Below are positions 34,211-42,779 of a stretch of DNA of 47,933 nt, piece by piece. Under the pieces are notes generated by a model. The model saw only the letters and a program-made list of their open reading frames with translations, was not told the DNA's origin and did not search any database. The DNA lies in NCBI RefSeq assembly GCF_016583645.1, contig NZ_NRRL01000028.1, forward strand, positions 1 through 47,933. The letters are read 5' to 3'. Each line of letters starts with the position of its first letter. The first letter of the stretch is position 1. A program made the translations under genes and the position numbers. The DNA is from Rhodovibrio sodomensis (GTDB lineage Bacteria; Pseudomonadota; Alphaproteobacteria; Kiloniellales; Rhodovibrionaceae).

Positions 34211-34834
34211 ATGGCCGTTCTGGAAATCGCCCGTATGGGTCAGCCGGTGCTCCGCCGGCGGGCAACCGAGGTCGCGCTGCCGCTGGACGCGGCCATGCGG
34301 CAATTCCTGGACGACATGGCGGAGACGATGGCGGCCGCCCACGGCACCGGGCTCGCCGCGCCGCAGGTGTTCCAGCCGCTGCGCGCGATCGTCTTCAAGG
34401 TCGACGCGGAGCGCCAGCGCCGCTCGGTCGCCCAGCTGGACGACCTGCCGGAGCCGGAGACGGCGGCCGACGGCGTGGGGCTGACAAGCCTGCTGAACCC
34501 CAGCGTCGAGCCGCTGGGCGCGGCTGTCGACGAAGGCTACGAGGCGTGCCTGTCGATGCCGGGCCTGACCGGGCGGGTGGCGCGCTGGCGGCACATTCGC
34601 TACCGCGGGTTCGACCCCGACGGCCGGCCGGTCGCGCGGGTCGCCAGCGGCTTCCATGCCCGGCTGGTGCAGCACGAGGTGGACCATCTGGACGGGCTGC
34701 TCTATCCCGAACGGATGCGCGATCTCGCCACCTTGGCCTTCGTCGAGGAGATCGCCACCTCTCGCACGGACGCCGAGGAAACGCCGCGCCCCGCCGACAC
34801 GGCGGCGCGCGATGAGCCCACAGGAGAGACCTGA
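34211..34834 (+). CDS. Peptide deformylase-like protein
   Basis: The 207-residue protein carries the three deformylase motifs: GTGLAAPQ (45-52), EACLSMPG (111-118, metal ligand Cys113) and QHEVDHLDG (154-162, metal ligands His155 and His159 with catalytic Glu156). Motif 2 is normally EGCLS; the Gly to Ala change here is typical of divergent paralogues. An insertion of about 20 residues (ERQRRSVAQLDDLPEPETAA) precedes it. The metal centre is complete, so activity on N-formylmethionine is plausible. The usual partner fmt is not adjacent; instead a COQ9-like gene starts two bases after the stop. Confidence 0.88.
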   Translation: MAVLEIARMGQPVLRRRATEVALPLDAAMRQFLDDMAETMAAAHGTGLAAPQVFQPLRAIVFKVDAERQRRSVAQLDDLPEPETAADGVGLTSLLNPSVEPLGAAVDEGYEACLSMPGLTGRVARWRHIRYRGFDPDGRPVARVASGFHARLVQHEVDHLDGLLYPERMRDLATLAFVEEIATSRTDAEETPRPADTAARDEPTGET

Positions 34835-34835
34835 G

Positions 34836-35501
34836 ATGCGCGACCTGGACGAGCTGCGCCGCGAGATCATGCAGCGCACCCTGGAAAACGTGCCGTTCGA
34901 CGGCTGGTCCTGGGCGTCGATCAACGCCGCCGCCGACGAGCTTGGCGTCGACCGGCGCGAGGCGGAGAGCGCCTTTCCCGGCGGCCCGGCGGAGGTGATC
35001 GAACTGCACAGCACGGACGCGGACTACGCCATGCTCGCGGAATTCGAGCAGCGCGCCACCGACAGTATGCGGGTGCGCGACCAGGTCGCGCTCGCGATCT
35101 GGATCCGGCTGGAACAGAACGAGCCGCACCGCGAGGCAATCCGCCGGGCGCTGTCGTTCCTGGCCCTGCCGCAGCACCAGCGGCTTGCCCTGCGCCTGCT
35201 GTACCGCACTTGCGACGCGGTCTGGACGGCCGCCGGCGACGCCAGCGCGGACTACAACTTCTACACCAAGCGCGGGCTGCTGTCCGGCGTCTACTCCTCC
35301 ACCCTGCTGTACTGGCTAGCGGATTCGAGCGAGGACTACGCCGCAACCAGGGCGTTCCTGGATCGTCGGATCGACGAGACGGTGCAGATCGGCGGCCGCC
35401 TGGGCCGGGTGATCAAGACGCTGGAACAGGTCCCCGCCACCCTGCGCAGCATGTCCCCCGGCCGCGGCGGCGGCGAGGACCTGCGGATGCGCGGGAATTA
35501 G
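34836..35501 (+). CDS. COQ9 family protein
   Basis: The 221-residue protein resembles COQ9, the lipid-binding partner of COQ7 in ubiquinone biosynthesis. Seen: an N-terminal TetR-like helical part (MRDLDELRREIMQRTLENVP ... WSWASINAAADELGVDR), MRVRDQVALAIWIRLEQNEP, HREAIRRALSFLALPQHQRL, TCDAVWTAAGDASADYNFYT and KRGLLSGVYSSTLLYWLAD, the last two being the family hallmark. AGGAGA lies nine bases before ATG. It is probably co-transcribed with the deformylase-like gene. Confidence 0.9.
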   Translation: MRDLDELRREIMQRTLENVPFDGWSWASINAAADELGVDRREAESAFPGGPAEVIELHSTDADYAMLAEFEQRATDSMRVRDQVALAIWIRLEQNEPHREAIRRALSFLALPQHQRLALRLLYRTCDAVWTAAGDASADYNFYTKRGLLSGVYSSTLLYWLADSSEDYAATRAFLDRRIDETVQIGGRLGRVIKTLEQVPATLRSMSPGRGGGEDLRMRGN

Positions 35502-35602
35502 GGCGGAATCGCGGAAGGCCGGGTCGACGGACGTCTGACGGTGATCGAAATCGGCGTGCAGCAGTCGCCCCGCGAGGGAGAGGGGCGGGCAGCGCCGCCG
35601 GC

Positions 35603-36418
35603 TCACCCCTCCTGGCGGGCCTGCGCGATCATCTTCTCGAGCTCGTCGCGGCTGATCGCGCCCGGGGCGACCTCGGTACCGACGATGAAGGCCGGGGTCC
35701 CGTTGATCCGCAGCTGCTGGCCAAGTTGGCGGGTGCGCTGGATCGTCTGGGTCACGGTGTCGGACTGCATGTCCGCCTTCAGCTGCGCGATGTCGAGATC
35801 CATCATCTCCGCCAGGCGCATCACGCTGTCCTGGTTGACCGTCTGCACCTCGGTCATCAGGGCCTTGTGGAAGGCCGCGTATTCGCCCTGCATCGCCGCG
35901 GCGATCGCCGCGCGGGAGGCGAACTCGCTGTCCGGCCCCAGGATCGGGTACTCCTTGTAGATCACGCGCACGTTGCCGTCGGCCTTGGCCGTCGCCAGCG
36001 CGAGGTTTGAAACCTGCCTGCAGTAGGGGCAGCGGTAGTCGAAGAACTCGACGATCGTGACGTCGCCGTCCGGGTTGCCCAGCACCGGCAGGGGGCCGGA
36101 GTCGCGCAAGGCTTCCGCATGCTGGCGGACCCCCTGGCGCCGGGCGTTCTCGGCCTGCTGTTCCTGCCGGTCGCGCAGGATCTGGACCGCCTGCATGATG
36201 ATCTCGGGGTTGTCCAGGATGTACGCCCGCACGCGGCGGTCGATCGCGTCCTGTTCCTGCCCGGAGAACGGCGAAGCGTCCCCGGGCGCGGCGGACCCGG
36301 TGGGCGTGCTTTGCTGCGCGCCGGCGGGCGCGGCGGCGAATGTCAGGGCGAGCAGGGGCAGGGCGAGCAGGGCGAGCGTGCCAAGCAGGCGGCGGAACAG
36401 GCGGGCCAGGGCGGTCAT
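35603..36418 (-). CDS. DsbA-family thiol oxidoreductase (DsbA/ScsC-like)
   Basis: The 271-residue periplasmic protein starts with a Sec signal (LFRRLLGTLALLALPLLALT ... AGA, cleavage near 34). A ~70-residue helical N-terminal extension (DAIDRRVRAYILDNPEIIMQ) follows, of the kind that trimerises some alphaproteobacterial ScsC/DsbA relatives. The thioredoxin fold has the redox motif CPYC (130-133) in VEFFDYRCPYCRQV and the cis-Pro loop INGTPAFIVG. It should make or isomerise disulfides. ATG 36418 is preferred to an earlier in-frame start because the signal peptide follows directly. Confidence 0.9.
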   Translation of the reverse strand: MTALARLFRRLLGTLALLALPLLALTFAAAPAGAQQSTPTGSAAPGDASPFSGQEQDAIDRRVRAYILDNPEIIMQAVQILRDRQEQQAENARRQGVRQHAEALRDSGPLPVLGNPDGDVTIVEFFDYRCPYCRQVSNLALATAKADGNVRVIYKEYPILGPDSEFASRAAIAAAMQGEYAAFHKALMTEVQTVNQDSVMRLAEMMDLDIAQLKADMQSDTVTQTIQRTRQLGQQLRINGTPAFIVGTEVAPGAISRDELEKMIAQARQEG

Positions 36419-36496
36419 CGTAAAGGGCGTGTCCTTATGCGGATCAGGCGGGGGTGAACAGGTGGTTGCTGCGCGCACGGACTTGGGATGCCGTGG

Positions 36497-37879
36497 TCAG
36501 CCGTTCTGCCGCTCCCGGCGGTTCTTGGCGGTGCGTTCGATGTCCTGCGCACGCAGCCAGCTGGGCGTGTGTTCTTGAAGAAGCTGCTGGGCGCGCTGGG
36601 CCTGCCCGATTGCCTGTCCCAGGTCGCCGCGGTTGATGGCGTATTCCGCCAGTGCCAGCGCCGCCTCGCCCTTGTCGCCCAGGCGGCCGTGGGCGATTCC
36701 GACCAGCCGCCAGGCGAACGCGTTTCTAGGCTCGGCTTCGACCACGCGGCGTGCGTTGGCGAGCGCCTTCTCGGTCAGCTCCCGGCTGTTCGTCTGCAGC
36801 TGCACTTCGGCCAGGCCCATCCGGATCAGCGGCTGGTCCGGGGCCAGATCGACGGCTTTTCGATAGGCCGGCAGGGCTTCCTGGATCCGGCCGTTCTCGA
36901 ACAGCATCTGGCCCTTCAGCTCCCGAAAGTACGGGTCCTTGGGCTTCTGCTCGATCAGCCCGTTGACCAGCTCCAGCGCCTTGGGGAGTTCGGGCTTGCG
37001 GTAGTACGCGATCGCCCGGGCGTAGCGATCCGGGATCGCGTCGCTCTTGGCCGGGAACGCCTCGAGCGTCTTCGCGGGCGGCTGCAGGAAGCCGGCCAGT
37101 TTCGCCTGCATCCGGGCGTGCAGGCGCTCCAGCTCCGGCGGCGCCTCTGCCCGCAGGTCCTCCCGGTCCGCCATCCGCTGGGCTGCGGCGGCTAGGGTGT
37201 TAACGCGGTCGCTGGTCAGCGGGTGGGTGCGCATCCAGGGGTCCTGGCTCGAACTCAGCAGGACTTCCTGGTCTTCCAGGATGCGCATGAATTCGACCAG
37301 ACCGCGCGGGGTATAGCCGGCGCGCTTCATGTAGGTTATCGCCGCCTGGTCGGCCGAACCTTCCTGCGTGCGGGTGTAGGCCAGCAGGTCGGCCATCGAC
37401 AGGGTCTGGCCCAGCGACATCACCGCCGTGCCCGCGCCCGGACTGCCGGTCGCGGCGGCCGCGCCCAGGCCCAGCAGCATGCTGGTGATCATCTGGGTGG
37501 TGGTGGCTTCCAGCTCCTGCCGGCGGCTGGCCAGATGGCCGGCGGAGATGTGCCCCGCCTCGTGCGCGATCACGCCCATCACCTGCGTGGGGTCCTCCGC
37601 GCGGCGCAGCAGGCCGGTATGCAGGAACATGTTCATGCCGCCGGCGACGAAGGCGTTCAGACTCTCGTCGGCGATCAGGTAGACGTCGATCCGATCCGCG
37701 CTCAGGCCCGCCGCCTGGAACACCGGCTTGGCGTAGCGCCGGACAATCTCCTCGATCTCGGCGTCGCGGATGAAGCTGGGCCGGTCGCTCTGCGCGGACG
37801 CCGCGATCGGCAGCAGGCCCAGGCTTGTCGCGAGGCAAAGAGCGAGCGGCAGGGCGAATAGGGCTTTGAGCTTGCGCAC
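36497..37879 (-). CDS. M48 metalloprotease with TPR repeats (BepA-like)
   Basis: The 460-residue protein has a signal peptide (ALFALPLALCLATSLGLLP ... ASA, ~30 residues). An M48 domain follows with HEAGH (106-110) and the third zinc ligand in EGSADQAAITYM. TPR-type helical repeats run from about 300 to 450 (LPKALELVNGLIEQKPKDPY, IQEALPAYRKAVDLAPDQPL). This is the layout of BepA/YfgC, which assists or degrades outer-membrane proteins in the periplasm. The start is GTG 37879, with AAGGA seven bases upstream; a GTG at 37900 is less well placed. It is divergent from the GGT-like gene. Confidence 0.9.
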   Translation of the reverse strand: MRKLKALFALPLALCLATSLGLLPIAASAQSDRPSFIRDAEIEEIVRRYAKPVFQAAGLSADRIDVYLIADESLNAFVAGGMNMFLHTGLLRRAEDPTQVMGVIAHEAGHISAGHLASRRQELEATTTQMITSMLLGLGAAAATGSPGAGTAVMSLGQTLSMADLLAYTRTQEGSADQAAITYMKRAGYTPRGLVEFMRILEDQEVLLSSSQDPWMRTHPLTSDRVNTLAAAAQRMADREDLRAEAPPELERLHARMQAKLAGFLQPPAKTLEAFPAKSDAIPDRYARAIAYYRKPELPKALELVNGLIEQKPKDPYFRELKGQMLFENGRIQEALPAYRKAVDLAPDQPLIRMGLAEVQLQTNSRELTEKALANARRVVEAEPRNAFAWRLVGIAHGRLGDKGEAALALAEYAINRGDLGQAIGQAQRAQQLLQEHTPSWLRAQDIERTAKNRRERQNG

Positions 37880-37952
37880 GACGGCATCCTTGTGCTTCAC
37901 GGTCCGAAGGTATCCCCTGCACCGCGCCCTTTCAATCGACAGAGGACCCGGC

Positions 37953-39611
37953 GTGACCCTTCCAGCCCCCGCCGGTGCGCCGCCCAGGCGCGACCGGCCG
38001 ATCCGCTGTCTCGTTCCCAAGCTCGGCCGCGCGGCGCGCGCCGCGGCCGTCCTCGCCACCGGCGCGCTCGCCGCCGCCTGCACCGGCTCCGGCGACATCG
38101 AGGAAACCCGGCTGATCTCCGGCTATGCCGGCCTGGCGGCGGCGGACGAGCCGCGGGCCGCGACCGTGGGCCGGGAAATCCTGGCCAACAACGGCACGGC
38201 CGCCGACGCCGCCGCCGCGATGGCGTTCACCATGACGGTAACGCTGCCCTCGCGCGTCGGCCTGGGGGGCGGCGGTGTGTGCGTGGTCAGCGACCGCGCC
38301 GAGCAGAATGTCGAAGCGATCTCGTTCCTGCCGCGCCGCGCGGCACAGGGCGGTGTGGTCCCCGGACTGGCGCGCGGCCTGGCCCTGCTGCACGCCCGGC
38401 ACGGAGCGCGCGACTGGCGCCAGGTGGTGTCCCCGGCGGAGCGTCTGGCGCGCTTCGGCCACCTGACCAGCCGGGCGTTCAAGCGCGATCTCGACGCCGG
38501 CGCCGGCCGGCTGCACGGCGCGGCCCGGGACCGCTTCCTGGGCGACGACGGCACCCCGCCGGCGGTCGGCCAGCGGATCCGCCACCCGGCGCTGTCGGCG
38601 GTCCTGGCCGGTATCCGCCAGCAGGGCGCGGGCTATCTCTACACCGGACAGTTTGCCGAACGGCTGGCGCAGGCCGCGCGCGATGTCGGCCAGCCGTTCA
38701 GCGAAAGCGCGCTCAACGGCTACCGGGCGCGCGCGCAATCGACCCTGACCGTGCCCTACGGCGATCACCAGCTGCACCTGCCGCCGCCGCCGGCGATGAG
38801 CGGCCTGCTGGCGGGGCAGACCTGGGGCATGCTGCGCGCGGGCGGCGACAACGCGCCGGCGCTGTCCGGCGACAGCGCGCATCTGCTTGCGGAGGCGTGG
38901 AAGCGCAGTCTGTCGCGCACCGGCCGCTGGCTGTCGACCGCGGAGGCTGAGCGCGCGGACCCGCAAAGCCTGCTCTCGGAAAATTCGCTCACGCCGTCTT
39001 TCAACAGCATCGATCCCGGCGCCGCGACCCCTGCGGCCAGCCTGACGCCGCCGCCGCCGCGGCTGTCCGGCGACGTACCGACGGCCGGGCTTACGGCCGT
39101 CGACCGGTTCGGCAACATGGTCGCCTGCGGGTTCACCATGAACGGCCTGTTCGGCAGCGGCGCGGACACCATCGGCACCGGCGTGCTGCTCGCCAATCCA
39201 TCGGCGGAAACGGCGGCCGGGGCGGACCTGCTGCCGGGCGTGATCGCCAACCAGTTTACCGGGCGCGGCTATTTGGCGGTGTCCGGCAGCGACGGTGCGG
39301 CCGGGGTGCTGAATGCCGCCGAGCTGGTGCGCAAGCTGGATAGCGCCGGCGCCGGCCAGCCGGACTTGCAGGGCTTCCTGGGGCTGCCGCGCCTGTACCA
39401 TCCCGGGCAGCCGGACCGCCTCCAGGTCGAGCCGGGCCTGCCGGAGGACGTCACCCAACGGCTGAGCACGATGGGTCACGCCCTCGTGAAACGCCCTGGT
39501 CTGGGCCGTCTCACGGCGATTTATTGCCAGGGCGGCGCGGACAGCGACGGGTCGGACTGCGCGGCCGCCGTCGACCCGCGCGGCAGCGGGCTTGCGGTCC
39601 GGGCGCAGTAG
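37953..39611 (+). CDS. Gamma-glutamyltransferase-like lipoprotein
   Basis: The 552-residue protein has a lipoprotein-type signal (RAARAAAVLATGALAAAC, Cys about 47). A divergent GGT/acylase Ntn-hydrolase fold follows: ATVGREILANNGTAADAAAA, a GLGGGG loop, and the self-cleavage site around SGDVPTAGLTAVDRFGNMVA, in which Thr of PTAG aligns with the catalytic Thr of GGT. The second Thr and His of the usual TTHxS are Ala and Gly. FTMNGLFGSG matches the downstream family motif. GTG 37953 has AGAGGA six bases upstream. It may cleave gamma-glutamyl bonds of glutathione at the envelope, but specificity is uncertain. Confidence 0.8.
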   Translation: MTLPAPAGAPPRRDRPIRCLVPKLGRAARAAAVLATGALAAACTGSGDIEETRLISGYAGLAAADEPRAATVGREILANNGTAADAAAAMAFTMTVTLPSRVGLGGGGVCVVSDRAEQNVEAISFLPRRAAQGGVVPGLARGLALLHARHGARDWRQVVSPAERLARFGHLTSRAFKRDLDAGAGRLHGAARDRFLGDDGTPPAVGQRIRHPALSAVLAGIRQQGAGYLYTGQFAERLAQAARDVGQPFSESALNGYRARAQSTLTVPYGDHQLHLPPPPAMSGLLAGQTWGMLRAGGDNAPALSGDSAHLLAEAWKRSLSRTGRWLSTAEAERADPQSLLSENSLTPSFNSIDPGAATPAASLTPPPPRLSGDVPTAGLTAVDRFGNMVACGFTMNGLFGSGADTIGTGVLLANPSAETAAGADLLPGVIANQFTGRGYLAVSGSDGAAGVLNAAELVRKLDSAGAGQPDLQGFLGLPRLYHPGQPDRLQVEPGLPEDVTQRLSTMGHALVKRPGLGRLTAIYCQGGADSDGSDCAAAVDPRGSGLAVRAQ

Positions 39612-39709
39612 TCCGCGGCTGGCGCGCCCAGCCAGGGTGCCCCCAACCTTGGGCCCGAGCCGTGGGCCCGAGCCGGTGCCGACACGAACAGGCGGAAGGC
39701 AGGACAGGC

Positions 39710-40861
39710 ATGAGTCTCAAGGTCGCCGATCGCGGCAGGGTCGACCCGTTTATCGTAATGGACGTCCTGCGCGCGGCCAACGCGCGCGCCCAGGAAGGCG
39801 GTGACGTCCTGCATCTGGAGGTCGGCCAGCCCGGCCACGGCGCCCCGCGGACCGCGCGCGAGGCGGCCAAGCGCGCGATCGACACGGAGCAGCTGGGCTA
39901 CACCGACGCCCTGGGCCTACCCGCGCTGCGCCGGCGGATCGCCGAGAGCTACCGCACACTGCACGGCGCCGACCTCGATCCGGGCCGGGTGATGGTGACC
40001 AACGGCTCTTCCGCGGGTTTCGTGGTCGCCTTCCTGACCGCGTTCGACGCCGGCGACCGGGTCGCCCTCGCCGCCCCCGGCTATCCGGCCTACCGCAACA
40101 TCCTGTCCGCGCTGGGTCTGGAGCCGGTGTGGCTGCAGACCGACCTGGAAAGCCGCTTTCAGCCGACCCCCGAGCTATTGGACCAGGTCGACGGCGAGCT
40201 GGACGGCCTGATCGTGGCGAGCCCGTCCAACCCGACCGGCACGATGGTCGACGAGGCCGGGATGCGCGCGCTGGTCGACGCGTGCCACGCCCGCGGCATC
40301 CGCCTGATTTCCGACGAGATCTACCACCGCATCGAGTTCCAGGGCCGCGGCGTCTCCGCGCTGGAGACGACGGACAGCGCGATCGTGGTGAACTCCTTCT
40401 CGAAGTATTACGCCATGACCGGTTGGCGGGTCGGCTGGCTGGTGCTGCCGCCGGACATGGTCCGCGCCGCGGAGTGCGTCGGGCAGAACCTGTTCATCTC
40501 CGCGCCGGCGCCCTCGCAGTACGCGGCGCTGGGCGCGATGGACGCGGGCGACGAGCTGGAGGCGGTGGTGCAGTCCTATCGCCGCAACCGCGACGTCCTG
40601 CTGCGCGAATTGCCCAAGGCCGGGATCGAGCGGTTCGCGCCGGCCGACGGGGCGTTCTACATCTACGCCGACGTCGGCCATCTGACCGAGGACAGCCAGG
40701 CGTTCTGCAAGCGCATGCTGCACGAAACCGGGGTGGCGGCAACGCCCGGCGTCGACTTCGACCCATTCCGCGGCCAGCGCTTCGTCCGCTTTTCCTTCGC
40801 CGGCCGCGAGGACGAGGTGGCGGAAGCCGCGCAGCGCCTGCGCCGCTGGCTGACCGGCTGA
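39710..40861 (+). CDS. Class I/II PLP-dependent aminotransferase
   Basis: The 383-residue fold-type I enzyme shows HLEVGQPGHGAP, GYTDALGLPALRRRIAESY, the cofactor phosphate loop TNGSSAGFVVAF, VASPSNPTGTMVD, LISDEIYHRIEFQGR with PLP-contacting Asp and Tyr, and the Schiff-base lysine in VNSFSKYYAMTGWRVGWLVL. The C-terminal RFVRFSFAGRED carries the substrate-carboxylate Arg. It resembles the aspartate/aromatic-type aminotransferases; the substrate is not decided. Its last codons are part of a 15-bp tandem repeat. It follows the GGT-like gene with a 98-base gap. Confidence 0.92.
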   Translation: MSLKVADRGRVDPFIVMDVLRAANARAQEGGDVLHLEVGQPGHGAPRTAREAAKRAIDTEQLGYTDALGLPALRRRIAESYRTLHGADLDPGRVMVTNGSSAGFVVAFLTAFDAGDRVALAAPGYPAYRNILSALGLEPVWLQTDLESRFQPTPELLDQVDGELDGLIVASPSNPTGTMVDEAGMRALVDACHARGIRLISDEIYHRIEFQGRGVSALETTDSAIVVNSFSKYYAMTGWRVGWLVLPPDMVRAAECVGQNLFISAPAPSQYAALGAMDAGDELEAVVQSYRRNRDVLLRELPKAGIERFAPADGAFYIYADVGHLTEDSQAFCKRMLHETGVAATPGVDFDPFRGQRFVRFSFAGREDEVAEAAQRLRRWLTG

Positions 40862-40915
40862 CCGGCTGACGGCTGACCGGCTGACGGCTGACCGGCTGAC
40901 GGCTGACCGGCTGAC
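40850..40915. repeat. CTGACCGG/CTGACGG tandem array across a stop codon
   Basis: Two CTGACCGG units are followed by three exact copies of the 15-bp CTGACGGCTGACCGG (40866-40880, 40881-40895, 40896-40910) and a final CTGAC. The array begins in the last codons of the aminotransferase gene and supplies its TGA stop, then repeats stop codons downstream. Confidence 0.95.
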
Positions 40916-40992
40916 AATCGACGACCTGGCGGGTCCAACGGGTCGGCGGCCGCCTTTTGCCAAGGCCCTGTGGATCGGCTATCACGCGGGGC

Positions 40993-41463
40993 ATGGCACG
41001 GGCACGCGGCACACCACGGCTTTCCCACGTTTCCACCGACAGCGGCGAGCTGCTGGGCGCGGCGGCGCACGCGCGCCAGCACGCCAGCGTCCGCAAGGCG
41101 CACGAGACCGAGCTGATCGAGGACTACGTCGAACTGGTCGCCGACCTGATCGACGCCAAGGGCGAGGCGCGGGCGGTCGAGATCGCCCAGCGGATGGGCG
41201 TGCGCCAGGCCACGGTGGCCAAGATGGTCCGCCGCCTGCAGGACCGTGGCCTGGTGGAGACCGAGCCCTACCGCGCGATCTTCCTGACCCGCGCCGGCCG
41301 GGAGATGGCGGAGTCGAGCCGCGAGCGCCACGCTGTCGTGCTGCAGTTCCTGCGCACGCTGGGGGTCAGCGAGGATACCGCGCTGTCCGACGCGGAAGGC
41401 ATCGAGCATCACGTCAGCGCGGAAACGCTGGCGGCGATGCGGGCGCGGCTTGACCGGGAATAG
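40993..41463 (+). CDS. mntR: MntR-like DtxR-family metalloregulator
   Basis: The 156-residue protein has an N-terminal winged helix (HETELIEDYVELVADLIDAK; ARAVEIAQRMGVRQATVAKM; RRLQDRGLVETEPYRAIFLT). The DtxR/MntR dimerisation and metal-binding region follows (RERHAVVLQFLRTLGVSEDT, SDAEGIEHHVSAETL), with Glu and His residues at the expected metal positions. It should repress manganese uptake genes when Mn2+ binds. The N-terminal ~30 residues are an extra leader. ATG 40993 is preferred to a TTG 12 codons earlier. No mntH or transporter gene is adjacent. Confidence 0.9.
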   Translation: MARARGTPRLSHVSTDSGELLGAAAHARQHASVRKAHETELIEDYVELVADLIDAKGEARAVEIAQRMGVRQATVAKMVRRLQDRGLVETEPYRAIFLTRAGREMAESSRERHAVVLQFLRTLGVSEDTALSDAEGIEHHVSAETLAAMRARLDRE

Positions 41464-41512
41464 CCGAGCCGTGCATCCATCCAGGGTCAGCGGCGCCGGT
41501 GAGATTTGCGTG

Positions 41513-41526
41513 ATGCATCGATGCAT
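41513..41526. promoter_or_regulatory. Perfect 14-bp palindrome upstream of the OmpA-like gene
   Basis: ATGCATCGATGCAT reads the same on both strands and lies between mntR and the OmpA-like gene, about 155 bases before its start. In such a GC-rich genome it is a conspicuous candidate operator. The binding protein is unknown. Confidence 0.45.
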
Positions 41527-41682
41527 TTTCGCAGGTCCGGTTTATGCCGGCTCGTTTGATCCGTAAGTGTGGAGGCAGGGTCGGTGCGGCCCTGTCCGCA
41601 CGGGCCACGTCGGGCAAGATCGCGGAAGATCCCTTCCGTCGGCGATTTCGCCCCAGAACTGTGAATAAAAGGGGATGGCGAC

Positions 41683-42576
41683 ATGGCAGCCAAGCTCAGT
41701 GCAACGGTCGCGACCGGACTGTGCGCAGTCCTGCTCGCGTCGTGTGCGGGGACCAAACTCGAAAACATCCGCGGCATGGACGTGCAAGGCGGGGCGTTCA
41801 ATTCGGCGCTGTATCAGGGCTATGTTGAGCGCTCGGAGCACGAATACGAATACGGCGATTACGATTCCTCCGATCTGTTCGCCCGCCGGGCGCAGCGCGC
41901 GGCGGCCGGCGAACGGGTGCAGCCGCTGCAACTCGACGGCGAGGGCGACCGGGTCGTCGAGGGCGCCCGCGAGATGCAGAGCAAGATGCCGGCGATCCGC
42001 GAAGCCCGGGCGGACCTGGTCTCCGTGCTCGGCCGCAGCGCGCGCACCAAGGCCCCGGAAGCCGCCGCAAAGGCGCAGGTCGCCTTCGATTGCTGGGTAG
42101 AGGAGACCCAGGCGGATCACATCCAGGACTGCCGGACGCGCTTCAACAAGGCGCTGCAGACCGCGCGGAACGCGGTCGAGCCGGCCCAGGCGCAGCAGAC
42201 GACAGAGACCGCGCCGGCCGCGCCCGAGCAGCCGGAAAGTCCGGAGCCGGAGAGCTACACGGTGTACTTCGGCTTCGACAGCGCGCAGCTGAGTTCGGAT
42301 GCGCGTGAGGTGTTGAGCCAAGTTGCCGAGGCAGCCGAGGACCGTCCCGACGCCCAGATCTCGGTGACCGGCTTCACCGACACCGTGGGTCCGGAGGACT
42401 ACAACCAGAACCTGTCGTTCCGGCGCGCCCAGGCGGTGAAGCAGGCCCTGAGCGGCCGCGGCATCGAGGCCGACCGGATCAGCACCGCCGCGCGCGGCGA
42501 AAACCAGCTGGCGGTGGAGACGGCCGACGGCGTTCGCGAGCAGCGCAACCGCCGCGTCGAGATCCAGCTGTTCTAG
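41683..42576 (+). CDS. OmpA-family lipoprotein
   Basis: The 297-residue protein has a lipoprotein signal (ATGLCAVLLASC, lipid Cys about 21). A ~150-residue N-terminal domain (ALYQGYVERSEHEYEYGDYD; DCWVEETQADHIQDCRTRFN) and a Pro/Glu/Gln linker (APAAPEQPESPEPES) lead to a C-terminal OmpA domain (YFGFDSAQLSSDAREVL; VTGFTDTVGPEDYNQNLSFR; NRRVEIQLF). That domain binds peptidoglycan diaminopimelate through the conserved Asp and Arg. It should tether the outer membrane to the wall. GGGGATGG precedes ATG. The TAG stop is the terminal CTAG of repeat copy D. Confidence 0.9.
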   Translation: MAAKLSATVATGLCAVLLASCAGTKLENIRGMDVQGGAFNSALYQGYVERSEHEYEYGDYDSSDLFARRAQRAAAGERVQPLQLDGEGDRVVEGAREMQSKMPAIREARADLVSVLGRSARTKAPEAAAKAQVAFDCWVEETQADHIQDCRTRFNKALQTARNAVEPAQAQQTTETAPAAPEQPESPEPESYTVYFGFDSAQLSSDAREVLSQVAEAAEDRPDAQISVTGFTDTVGPEDYNQNLSFRRAQAVKQALSGRGIEADRISTAARGENQLAVETADGVREQRNRRVEIQLF

Positions 42577-42689
42577 AGCAAAATCGATGAAGGTCGAGCT
42601 GACCTTGATCGGGAATTTTGTTCTAACGGCTTGAAGAGAGAGCAAGATTCAGCTGAAAGGTGGCTTCACCTTTCAGCATCTTGCTCTAG
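42573..42689. repeat. Two-hairpin dispersed repeat, copy D
   Basis: The copy starts CTAGAGCAAAATCGATGAAG and ends CAGCATCTTGCTCTAG, so it is bounded by CTAG on both sides. It aligns along its full length with copy B and with the reverse complement of copy A. Its first four bases contain the stop codon of the OmpA-like gene. Confidence 0.88.
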
Positions 42690-42734
42690 GCTAAGCCGGT
42701 CTTAGGGCGATCGAATGACGGGCGATCGAGTGAC

Positions 42735-42770
42735 GGGCGGCGGCCAACGCGGTCGCCGCCCGTTTCGATT
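42735..42770 (+). terminator. Terminator after the OmpA-like gene
   Basis: GGGCGGCGGCC-AACGC-GGTCGCCGCCC forms an 11-bp stem (one G-T pair) followed by GTTTCGATT. It is preceded by two tandem copies of GGGCGATCGA(A/G)TGAC (42705-42734). It is close in sequence to the pnt terminator stem and probably ends transcription that crosses repeat copy D. Confidence 0.7.
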
Positions 42771-42779
42771 CCCGCCGGG

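Noticed and set aside
40850..40915. Possible CRISPR array
   Set aside because: The units are contiguous with no unique spacers; this is a simple tandem repeat.
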